From: Volvariella volvacea V23 | Lineage: Eukaryota; Basidiomycota; Agaricomycetes; Agaricales; Pluteaceae | Assembly (NCBI GenBank): GCA_000349905.1 | Contig: KB722764.1 | Span: forward strand, 203,340 to 229,912 | Length of the DNA: 26,573 bases | Reading direction: 5' to 3' | In this document: in pieces, positions 9,622 to 19,506 of the stretch | Position numbering within the stretch: position 1 is the first letter of the stretch | Layout of the letters: each line of letters begins with the position of its first letter | Program-made: the position numbers and the translations under genes | The notes under the pieces: model-generated | What the model was told of the DNA's origin: nothing | Databases searched by the model: none | The model's input: the letters and a program-made list of their open reading frames with translations, nothing else

Positions 9622-11219
9622 ATGGATTGCAGAAACAACCCTCCTGCCCCCGGTTGGACCATCTTCAATCTAGATATCCTTCAGCAAATCTTCTTCTACT
9701 TCACCGTTGGCCTATGTGACTCAAGGGAGCAGTCGAGTTCCGCACGCAAGAACTTGTTCAATTTCGCACTCGTGTGTCAACAATTCCAAGGACCGGCGAT
9801 TGATGCACTTTGGCAAAGACTTGATTCGCTATTACCCCTCCTTCGCTTAGTGCCAAGTTTTAAAGCCTCGCCGAATCAGTATCCTAACGATCACTATGGG
9901 CTGGAATATGATGGGACTCCGTCTGGGTCGTACGAGTCCTGGGAGAGATTCAGCTTTTACTCAAGGAAAGTTCGAGTTTTCAAATACCAACCGGTATATA
10001 GGTATAGCTATAGAGCCCAAAGAGAGTATATACTCCCATCGGCTTGTGGTTGCCTCCTTCGAATTCCTTCAGGATCCCCACTTCCGGAGCTCAGAACCCT
10101 TTTCTTGGACTTGGGAAACTACATGAGAGAGGAACCCTTCGAGTTGGAACTCATTCTTCCCGTCCTTGCCGGGCAACAATTGGAGAATATCAGGATAATT
10201 GGCGACGAGGGCAAGTGCGACTACAAATTTGCTCTTGCCGTCCCAATTGCAAGAACATTCGCTCTCTCGTTCTCGACTGCTTAGGACGCCGTCAAGCTTT
10301 CCCAAATTTCAATCCCTTTTTCCCCACATTACGCCGGCTTCACCTTCAGATACAACTGAGTAAAGCACCAATAGATTTCAATGACCTAGCTCAAGCCACT
10401 CAGTTGCAGGACTTCGAGCTTGATGCTGATGTGGAGTATGGTAATGGTGACGACTGGAAGAAGAGGGTTAAGGGCCAAGCATCACTTCCGTACTTGAAAA
10501 GATTATCCCTCAACGGAAAGATAGGATTTGTCAAGGTCACCGTCGAGGCTATTCACTCAGAGGTTCTCGCGGAGCTGAATTTACGGCTACATCATGATCA
10601 CAAAATCAGCAACGACAATCAGGACTTCGGGGATCAGCTAAGGCTAGGCGTGGTTGAAATTTCTAGGAAGTGGAGTAAATCAATAGCGACCTTGCAAATT
10701 CACCCCGACTCGACCCACCTGGCGGAAGACTTCACCACTCTAGTTTCCTCCTTCTCACGCTTGCAATGCTTCAAGCTAATAGGGGGTATGAACCAGCCAC
10801 AAGGGATTCCAATGTTAGCCCGTTCAGCATTGGCTCCAATCAAGAGTAAATTACCTCAACTCCAGGCCTTGCACCTACCACATAGCTTACGGCTCTCTCT
10901 GGCTGATCTTCACGATTTGGTATCCTGTTTGCCACATCTACGCACCCTCTTCTGCACGCTTTCGCTCAAGCAAGTGCCCGCTCTCAACAGTCACGCCCCA
11001 TTGTCACATCACCTCACGGCCCTCCAAATCAGCGACGCATCCGATCGTTTTCCGGAGGAAGACCTAACAGTTGCGAATTTAGTCATTCATCACTTATATG
11101 GCATGTTCCCAAATCTTAAGGATATCGGCTCTGAGTGCCGTGGTTGGTCGAGCGCCTTGTCTGTGATTAAATTATTTAGGTCGTTTGTTAAGCAGAGCGA
11201 AGTGTCATGTATGGCCTGA
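9622..11219 (+). pseudogene. F-box/leucine-rich protein interrupted by a frameshift
   Basis: The 5' frame (9622-10284) codes 220 aa with an F-box-like N-terminus (about residues 12-62: WTIFNLDILQQIFFYF, then FALVCQQF and ALWQRLDSLLPL). A leucine-rich continuation includes LPELRTLFLDL and LENIRIIG. The family pattern then carries on in another frame to the stop at 11219 (NIRSLVLDCLG, FPTLRRLHLQIQL, LPQLQALHLP, LPHLRTLFC). The switch lies within about 10200-10255 and needs a net shift of minus 1 or plus 2. The GT-AG pairs closest to the junction do not restore frame. A 47-bp candidate at 10026-10072 would, but it forces a poorer reading of the next 60 codons. F-box proteins present substrates to SCF ubiquitin ligases, with the repeats choosing the target. 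An intact gene with a sequencing error is a real alternative to a pseudogene. Confidence 0.65.
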
Positions 11220-11421
11220 ACACTATTCGATAGCTGTTTATGGCCTTTCGGAGCGTAGATTTATGATTCCATATGTCATTCACAATACTAAATATTGGAA
11301 TCATTTTTAGTACATAGTAAACGAGTTACAAACCATGAGACGTTTAAACCAATGCAGCTCCAATTGCACCACCGAATGCATCATAGAAATAGATTAAACG
11401 GTAGACCCAACGAGAATGGGG
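11220..11421. other. Convergent intergenic region
   Basis: About 200 bp between the 3' ends of the F-box gene (plus) and NLR1 (minus). It is AT-rich, with no gene and no clear terminator signal. Confidence 0.5.
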
Positions 11422-13903
11422 TTATACATGCCATTTATGGCACTCCTGCGGGAAATAGCATTCTCCTGCCTCCCAATGCCGTATAACGTCCTCGACGCCC
11501 TCGGAGTCGCATTCCCTCTACGATAATAAAGGTAAGGCCAAGAAAAAATGATGAAATACGGACATACCAGCAGCCAGCGAAGCACGAGATGTTGATTATA
11601 CTTATGGAAGTGATATTTTCGCGGGAGTATCTTCAATAGTCCCACGATTTCGCCCGCGAGAGTGATTGGTGATTGGGAAGAGCTAATACATTATGCCCAG
11701 GTAAGCAAGTAAGGTTGTAATTCAACTTACAGATATGAGGTCCATGGTTTACTCCAAGCACGCAAATAAAGGAAGTCATCTTGCGGTCTGTTGCTATCAT
11801 CAGACTTGTTTGAAAAAAAGATGGGAAACATACAGCTTGCATATGAGTCGATCTCGGGTGAGGACATTGAGTATGGACCAGACTAAATCGTCTGGAGTTG
11901 TGGGGACCAACATATTAGCCATGCTGGCATGCGGTCCCTTGCACAGCGGCTCAGCAAGAACTACTAGTCCTTTCAAAGACAACATCCGCCCGCTTTCATG
12001 ACGACTTATATCACCACCATCAAGTCGAACAGATGTGTCTCTTTCGTAGCTCGCGACTAGCCCTTGTAGACAGTGTGCAATCCTCACGAGATCAAAGGCG
12101 TGTCTGGGAAATTTCTCGAGCAGCATAGATCTTCTCCACATTTCAGCGACTTGAGGTTCCCCAGGGTTAAGTAGGCCTCCGTGAGTCATCCAAGTCCGAC
12201 ACGAGTGCACAAATGCTTGGTAGTCTCTCTCTATGGGATGTGCGTGTTTTGGGGTTGTACTTCTAAACGCCTCGATATCCCATAGAATCCGCGTGATATC
12301 AAGACCCTCTATCCCTGACAAAATACCTGATGAGATGTCGGCGAATGACATAAACCTACAAGAACGCCAGAAACAACGAAGAAAGGGCTCGGCATTGGTG
12401 TATTCCCTCTTCTCCAGAATTGATAGGCTCGTTTCAGCGATTCTTGCCGCGCACTCGGATCTTTTAATGTGGTATTGGTGACTGCGTGTCGGCTCAAGCA
12501 AGAAATCTGCGAAGGACTGGTGATGAACGCTGATTTGGCCATCGTCTTGGTCTGGGATACTAATCACAGAATGTAACCTTCTGAGCTTGAACCGGCAATC
12601 CACTGGGTCGGACCTAGTGACCATAGCCAGGCTATTCATGGTCGGTTTAAGTGGTTGGATTAGGTCTGGTGTGACGATGAGAAACAGGAGGTCCTGGACT
12701 CGGTGGTTATTTCCTTCATGGGACGATTGCATTATCTGGATGTAAAGTGCATCGACCGATGAAAGGGCTTCCTTCAGCTGCTTCACGCACCCCTGTAAGC
12801 GTTCGTGTGGGTTTTCTTGGTCCTGGTCGATATATTTAAATAGTGTAACGGGATAGATATACTGCCCATCGGCTCTCGTTGTGATGAGCTCAACAACGTC
12901 TCGAGAGGGCCAGACACCATTAATCGCATAGGACCGTAGGATGTCTTGGTGTCTCATATAGATACGTGAAAAACTCGATTTGATGAACAGCTTCATCTCC
13001 CTTGGCATTTTACAGTGAGCGAGGTTGATGAGGGGTCGACAGAGTGAAGAGAGAGGGTCTGCGTTGAAGTTGTTGACGATATAAGGCTCCGGTCTACTAG
13101 TAATTAGGAAGGCGATAGGAAAATGAGGTCCACAAGAGCTAATCAGATCCAGCAGTATCCTCTGATCCTTCGGATCACCGCACTCGTCCAAACCGTCAAT
13201 AACAAATGCCACAGGTGGGACCCTTTGTACTGCTAACACAGTCTCAACCACGAGTTTTCGCCATTGTACCGCCACGTCCGCATGAAACACGTCTGGGTTT
13301 TGGTCTATGGCTTTATTAATCTCGTTTCCTATGTCCTCCAGATTCGCGGCCAATTGATAAACAATAGTGGGGATGAAGTAGTCCAGATTATTGCGCTTGG
13401 GATCACTTTTGAAGAAGAAAAAAGACCCGGCAATTTTGGCCTTGCAGTCTCTGCGATCCAGCCGGTTGGCAATCGTCTTCGCGATGGCGGATTTCCCAAT
13501 TCCCGCAGGACCGTGAAGCCAAAGAACAAAGTGGTTCCGCCCATCGGCTTCGATCCAACTGGTAATATCCTCGATGATGGCGCGTCGTGTGTTGGGATCG
13601 CATTTTAATGGATCCGCACGCACCTTTCCGGTGTGCATAGCATCGTATGCCACTAGCTCTCGCAAGATTTCTCGTGCTGGCGGAAATTAAACCGCGTTAG
13701 AAGTGCGAACATAGAGCCAACGAGCCTTATACACCTTGGAAAGCGTTGTGATGGTGGATAATCGTCCAGTTCAAGTTCCCAGAAGTTGCTATGATTGTAC
13801 CGCCATTACTGTTGTCAACATTTGCATGGTTGAAAAAACCAGACCATTGACAAGGAGCATAATACTGCTTGAAGCGTCGAAGATATGATACGCATCCTTC
13901 CAT
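11422..13903 (-). CDS. NLR1: NACHT-domain NLR-like protein
   Basis: A five-exon model (13903-13735, 13676-11834, 11793-11731, 11682-11568, 11517-11422) encodes 761 aa, with all four introns (58, 40, 48 and 50 bp) GT-AG. Exon 2 holds the NACHT P-loop NTPase: Walker A GPAGIGKS (about 112-119), Walker B with acidic extension VIDGLDEC (about 215-222) and the sensor-like ITSRPEP (about 248-254). A helical region ends in the block HHQSFADFLLEPTRS seen in this fungal family. There is no WD40, ankyrin or TPR array and no classical effector domain. The N-terminal exon has an Asn/Gly-rich beta-prone segment (FNHANVDNSNGGTIIATSGN). Exons 3-5 follow from the NLR2 match NRPxxDxxYLRxW and stay open to TAA; simple reading of exon 2 stops at 11800. 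Such proteins are thought to act in non-self recognition and cell death. The start codon is the weakest point. Confidence 0.8.
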
Positions 13904-14860
13904 GGGCTTTCGTGAGATTGGAAGGGAAGGGGAAATGGTGCAGCCCCGTGCGAGGATCGACAGCAGTAGCTGCCAGCACCTGCCCATGCTATGTTATGCT
14001 CCAATACAATCGCTTATCAGAATCATGTCGGACATTCTGGGTGCTGTTCTCGGGCCGGCTTGAAAATGGTTGGAGCCAGCCCGGGCGCTGTGTTGAACCA
14101 TAAGGTTTGATATAAATTCCGTCAGCTGACATACTTGGTTGTGATCATTTATGCATATTTATGTACGGCATACCCCTGATTTAGGATGAAGAGCAATTTG
14201 GGTAGCTAAAGCTAAAGAATGGCCCTGTGTAACCTCAGAGTGGGGTGGATAAATCTTGCCGTCGTGGTTTTGCTGTGCTGTGGGGCAAGCCTGAGGGTCA
14301 AGGCGGCCGTGTTGGGACATGTGCATAGCCGAGGTTGTGACGACGCCAATTGGATCAAGCCATGGAAAACCGCTGACTGTGAGTGACAAGTTGCTCCATA
14401 GTGATGGGTAACATTGGATCAAGTAGAAGCATCGAAAGAGGAGCGAGGAAGTAGATTCAATGAGGTTTTGGGTCCAGAAATAGCATATGAGATTAGGCCC
14501 TGCGGGAGTAGATATAATGCTGCTGGTAGCTACATGACGGTCCTTAAAAACGAAGGCTCTGGGCACCTGCTATGGTCACAATATCTCGTGCACCATTTGA
14601 GTGTAAAGAATTAAGACCACCCGTATGTGGATTCAGAAATCCTGTCGTACTGCGATTTCGGGTGATGCACTCCTGTTTTCAAGCGTTCTTCAATGAAGTG
14701 CATGCAGCACACATTTTTGTTCTTCTGTAAGGCAGATATGTTAGACACTGTTGAGTGATAAGCGTACGTACAGACCCTGTCTATATATAGAACCAAGGGA
14801 AGTGCTATTTAACAGGGAGCTTCTTGAGGTCGATTATGCTCCTAGCTCTTTTGGATCCGG
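13904..14860. other. Upstream region of NLR1, no recognised gene
   Basis: Presumed promoter and leader of NLR1 on the minus strand near 13904-14100. In-frame upstream ATGs such as 13987 exist but give an implausible N-terminus. The remainder has short frames without family features. A TATA-like run (CTATATATAG) lies near 14780. Confidence 0.4.
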
Positions 14861-15347
14861 GTGCGCGACGCGCAAACAATTGATATCTTCCCTATAGAGC
14901 TGCACCAAAGGGACGCACCGACACTACTTCAACAGGTAGAAGACCCTCTACCCGTCTCATCCCCGGACACAACCATATTATACCATTCGAAACAGGCGAA
15001 AGCTCAGCAATTCCGCCGACGTAACCCTCGACACCACCGATCAAATTTGTACGGAAAAAGATGTCAGAGAATTTTACCTCAGAACACACACCGAGAATAC
15101 AGGCTCCTCGATGTCTATAAAGATAGAATCCACTACACCCTTGACAACCTGACACGGTCGGAGAAGAAGGGATATGCTGAATACACGGAGAAAGGGGCGA
15201 ACCTCTTCAGAAGGCTCATCAGCGGGGTTATCCCGATGGACTCCCCCACGTCATGTCCCTGGCTTACGAACCAGAGCTTAGGAGATACTCGGATGCCCCT
15301 TGCAAGACTTGGGAGCCTCGATCATAAAGTGGCTGAAAACGCCAATT

Positions 15348-15572
15348 TCTACGCACAGGGCAACGAACTTCGAAGCAGAGCTAGTCGCCGTGGCCATGGC
15401 CACACAGAACGCAGTAGCATGGACCCCGACCTCCGAATACGAAGACGACCCGATAGTCCAGGCACTACCCTGTAATAGCAGTCGACAGCGAAAGCGCCAT
15501 CACATCGGCACTAGACCCAAGTACTCATGCTCGGCAAGCATACCTAATTGGCATGTCAAGAGCAGCCAGATA
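15348..15572 (+). mobile_element. Decayed RNase H-like retroelement remnant
   Basis: One frame reads NFEAELVAVAMATQNA (about 15360-15407), and after a plus-1 shift near 15471 the next frame reads VIAVDSESAITSALDPSTHARQAYLIG. Together these resemble RNase H of LINE-type retroelements: an Ala-Glu-hydrophobic helix, then a strand with Asp followed by Ser/Asn and Ala, then an Arg-x-x-Tyr-Leu segment. The frame break and a stop soon after show that it is dead. The preceding 14861-15347 lacks an ATG-started credible gene and may be more of the same element. The assignment rests on pattern only. Confidence 0.35.
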
Positions 15573-16215
15573 TTGACTCGTGAGAAACACTCAAAACACA
15601 CCAACCTTTATCCATTGTCCGGCGCGCTCTAGCCTTGCATGGAACAACAGTATCAATAATATGAATAAGACAGAGGCTCAAATGTGGTGGTCATTCATTC
15701 CACGATTGCCAGGAGGAAGGAGAAAGTAGATGAAAGCACGCTAAAATTATGGCGCAGAACGCCTGTCGAGAAATAGGGAATGTTCGGAAGCCTCATGAGA
15801 GATAAATTGCAGTGGAAGCAGGGAGGAGATGTAATGAGAGGATGAGGACATGTCCTGAATGTGGTCACGAGATTCACGAGGACGGTCTCGGGACACGCTA
15901 CAATTGGTGAATACAGGACGAGGTTCTTCCCTGATGGGCCAACGCGCGGCACTAAAGATGAGCTGACTCTTCTTTTCGGTAGAATGCAGTGAAGGAATAC
16001 AGAAGAAAATTATACCTGTCGCTACCATACGACTGGGATACTTCAATGAAATTTTTTCAATCAAAAAAGAGCAGAAGCATATGAAGCTGAAGAATACCAA
16101 GTAATACTTTAAAAGCTCCTGAACTTGGCAACTTTGGATGCTACACACCCACTTCCGAGCGTTTTTCAATATAGCGTGTGGAACGCGCATTTCGTTCCTC
16201 TATAGGGCGGAAAGG
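15573..16215. other. Region downstream of NLR2, no gene seen
   Basis: The 3' side of NLR2 (minus strand) and retroelement-like debris. No open frame has recognisable features. Confidence 0.4.
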
Positions 16216-18418
16216 TTAAATATAGTCTTGTGGTACGGGTTCATATATAGGTGTTGGTCTGAGGAAAGTGTTACTTAGCTGGGGCGTCTTGGGGGATCGG
16301 TTTATACTCTCACCTATTCTTTTGAACCCAGCTACGCAAATACTTAACATCTTCCTCTGGCCTATTACTGGTGTCAAACACACGGCACAAAGAGACAGTT
16401 GCACTGACGTACAGTGTTCGCATGAGGTGGTCTTTCTTGAACGCATCTTGGGCAGCCTGCCATAATTCACTGCACGTAAAATCGGTGACTTGATCCAACT
16501 CATTCCGATACCTATATGCCAACAATGGTAGAAGCACAACGTATAAACCTTTCCAAGACAGAGAGCCTAGTTCGCGACTCAAGGTAGGTGCACGTCGACA
16601 AGAAGGATATCGTTCGTCATTTGCGACGGACATTTTGAGACGCCGCACAACTCGGGCAATTTCAAAGGCGTCCGGCGGGAAATTCATGAGTAAGTTGGAT
16701 GTTCTGTGCATTAGAATTGGTTGCCGTTCCGTTAATTCGCGTCCATGGGTCACCCATTTTAGACACATGGACACAAACGCTTTGTAGTCTGCCTCGAGGG
16801 GATGCGTGCCAAAAGTAATGCCAAAAGCTCCAATACCACCTAAGACCTGTGGGAAATCAAGGTGCTGCATTTGCGATACCAGGTCCGATGGGATGCTGGT
16901 GTGTGATATGAACCCAGAGCAGCGCCACCAGCAGCGAGTAATCAAGTACAAGGTAGCCCGTTCTTGTTTCTGCTCTTCCAGGGCTGTTAAGCACAGTGAG
17001 ATAACCCGTGCTGCATAAATGGATTTTTCAAGGCAATACCGAAGGCCCCGTGTTGGATCAAATAAAAAGTCAGCGAATGATAGGTGGTGGAGGCTGATGT
17101 CTTCGTCGTCTTGATCCGGAACATTAATGACGGAATGAAGCCGTTTAAGCCTCGAACGACATTCAGCTGGCTCTAAATCCGTGATGGCAGATACGATGTG
17201 CATGTTAGGCGCATGTGGGGTGACACCGAACACGGTGTGATCGAACACGAGGATAATGATAAGGAATAGAATGGTCTGCGTTGCGTAGTCGCTTGGTGGA
17301 TGCGACGACCTCAATATCTGGGTATACAGCATATCAAGTGCAGAGAGTGCTTCTGGTAGTTGATTCAAACATGCTTGTAAGCGTTCCTGTGGGTTTTCGT
17401 ATTCTTCGTCGATATACTTGAATATTGTCACAGGGTAGATATACTGTCCATCGGCTCGATGTGCGATTAGGCTGACGTAGTATTCAGATGGCCAGACACC
17501 ATTCACTGCGTAAGCCTGCAGGGCGTCGCGATGTCTTGTATAGATTCGTGAAAAACTTGACCGGATGAATAGCTCCATTTCCCTGTAATCTTTGCAATCC
17601 GCAAGGTCTATGGTGGGTCGGCAAAAGGAAAAAAGAGGGTCTGCATTGAAACAGTCGACGATATGAGGCTCCGGGCGACCTGTTATTAAGAAGGCGATGG
17701 GGAAGTGAGGACCACATGAGGCAATGAGGTCGAGGAGCATCTTCTGTTGGCTTTCGTCTCCACACTCATCCAGGCCATCAACGATAATTACCGCTGGGGG
17801 AATCTTTTGAACAGCATTCACCGTCTCGACCACCAGCTTCTTCCACTGCTCAGCTATGTCCGCACTGAGTACCTGAAGGTCTTGCTCTATAACTTCATCC
17901 ATCACTACCCCGACTTCCTCCAAAGCAAGACTCAGTTGATAAGCGATTGTTAGGACGAACTTGTCGAGATTACTGCGTTGAGGGTCTCCTTTGAAGAAGA
18001 AAAACGATCCTGCGACTTTTGCTCCAGAGTCTAATTCATCCAATCGATCCGCAATCGTCTTTGCGATGGCTGATTTTCCGATACCAGCAGGTCCGCAAAG
18101 AAAGAGGATGGAATGGGTCCGTTCACCATCTTCGATCCAGACGATGATATCTTCAATGACAGCTTGACGCGTGTTTGGGTCGCATTTGAGAGGATCCGCG
18201 CGCACTTTTCCGGTGTGCATAGCATTGGGCACGGCCAACATTCGTAGCATCTCTCGTGCTGGTGTAAATGGGAGGCGTCATGTACTCTAGGTATGAATAC
18301 TTAAGAACTACGTACCTCCATTATCAACGTTGTCTGGAGCATCACCAAAGGAGTCCGTCAGATGAGAACGAACACGAGGTCGACTGGAGTGTTGCTGGTA
18401 GAGCGGTTGGCGATCCAT
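16216..18418 (-). CDS. NLR2: NACHT-domain NLR-like protein, paralogue of NLR1
   Basis: Four exons (18418-18316, 18258-16413, 16367-16314, 16258-16216) total 2046 nt and encode 681 aa. The ATG at 18418 is directly preceded by an in-frame TAG, which fixes the 5' limit of this exon. After a 34-aa basic N-terminus without the Asn/Gly segment of NLR1, the junction is the same (ARExLR), followed by a stretch nearly identical in both genes (MHTGKVRADPLKCDPNTR). NACHT motifs: Walker A GPAGIGKS (about 90-97), Walker B IIVDGLDEC (about 192-200) and ITGRPEP (about 226-232). Similarity to NLR1 runs through the helical part, including HHLSFADFLFDPTRG. Intron 16368-16412 is 45 bp, stop-free and a multiple of three, so retention would add 15 residues. 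The last intron (16259-16313) leads to a 14-residue tail; without it the frame ends at 16310. There is no C-terminal repeat domain. Probable recognition or signalling ATPase, by family only. Confidence 0.82.
16368..16412 (-). other. Frame-neutral 45-bp intron (exitron-like) in NLR2
   Basis: It begins GTACGTCAG and ends GACACCAG on the coding strand, has no stop codon and is exactly 45 nt. NLR1 has a 40-bp intron at the homologous codon (phase 2 after a Leu codon), and removing both brings the flanks into register (TL/NRPEEDVKYLRSW and KL/NRPQDDFLYLRAW). Confidence 0.7.
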
Positions 18419-19506
18419 CTATTTGTGTAACTGAGGGATTAGTGGAGAAACTGAACACCTTGTTGTGGCTTAAAATATCTAACCGCGAAAAGCGTGTTGG
18501 CCGGTTTCCATCCCTAGAACCATCCAACCCGGTGTTGTGGCGTTGAAACACCCATCAGGCAGGACCTGTGATGTAGCCAGATATAGGGCGGTGCTGTGAC
18601 AGTTATTAAACCAAGCCAAACCACAGCATTTTGCCTTCGGTGTTGTCCCGGCTCGAGATGTCGACCCTGGATCTCCCCTCTATTTCTAGGGTTCAGGGGT
18701 AATGAGGTATTGGCCCTCGGGCGAAGGCAAGCAGCTGTTCTCTCCTTTCCACTCTAGGCATTTCTGCTCTTCCATCCAAAAGACAGTTAGTCACATTGCT
18801 GCCACTGGTGTCATGACACGCACAACATTGAACCCTAAGATAGATAGCCGAAGGAATTCCCCTTGAGAGCTACAGTATGTGTTGCATTGAGCGCCGTTCT
18901 CTACCTCCCAGTTGACGTATAATCACATCGTGCCATGTCTACTACCTAGCAAAACCCCTTGACTATATCGATACTCAACTCAAAGAAGAACAAAAAGACA
19001 GGTGTCAGGCCTTGAGGTTCGTGTTGACGCCCAGACATCAAGCCGTCTTGATTGGACGTCAAAAAAAGTCAAGGTAGGGGATGACATCGATTGCATCTAA
19101 CAGCTTGCTTGCACCAAAACGGATCAATAGGTGTGCGACAACGAGATGAGGAGGGGTAAGATGGGAGACGATGAATGTCAGGATGACTCGAAAAGTGTAA
19201 AGATTAAAGACGCATCGTCTTGGCAGCGCAAGAATGTGCGCACACACTGCTATGGCAACGCCTCGCCAAACTTGAATGCTGTTGGAACTTGCTCGCAAAT
19301 GTGAACCTGAACTTGAGGCCTTGAGGCTAGGAGGACGCAACATCAAATGTGCATGATTGGAGAGCTCTAGCACGGAGGGCTGGTCTGATCAAGACAGTAT
19401 ACTGAGCACAGAACGAGTCAAGAATGTCATACCGGTCGCATCTCAATTGATCAAACAAACACCTTTGATACAAAACATTCAGCTTTCCAGAGCAGATAAT
19501 GTACAA
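18419..19506. other. Intergenic region between NLR2 and the ceramidase
   Basis: About 1.1 kb without a convincing gene. It should contain the NLR2 promoter and the 3' end of the ceramidase. It holds a perfect 12-base palindrome GTGTCATGACAC near 18809 and an imperfect inverted repeat at 19024-19062 (TTGACG...ATCAAG against CTTGAT...CGTCAA). Confidence 0.45.

Noticed and set aside
10026..10072. Possible 47-bp intron that would fix the F-box reading frame
   Set aside because: It has good splice ends and the right length, but it would replace leucine-rich family-like sequence (LPELRTLFLDL, LENIRI) with an unconvincing frame. It is kept only as an alternative.
14861..15475. 204-aa plus-strand open frame as a gene
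   Set aside because: It begins with GTG rather than ATG, has no recognisable domain, and overlaps the better-supported RNase H-like remnant in another frame.
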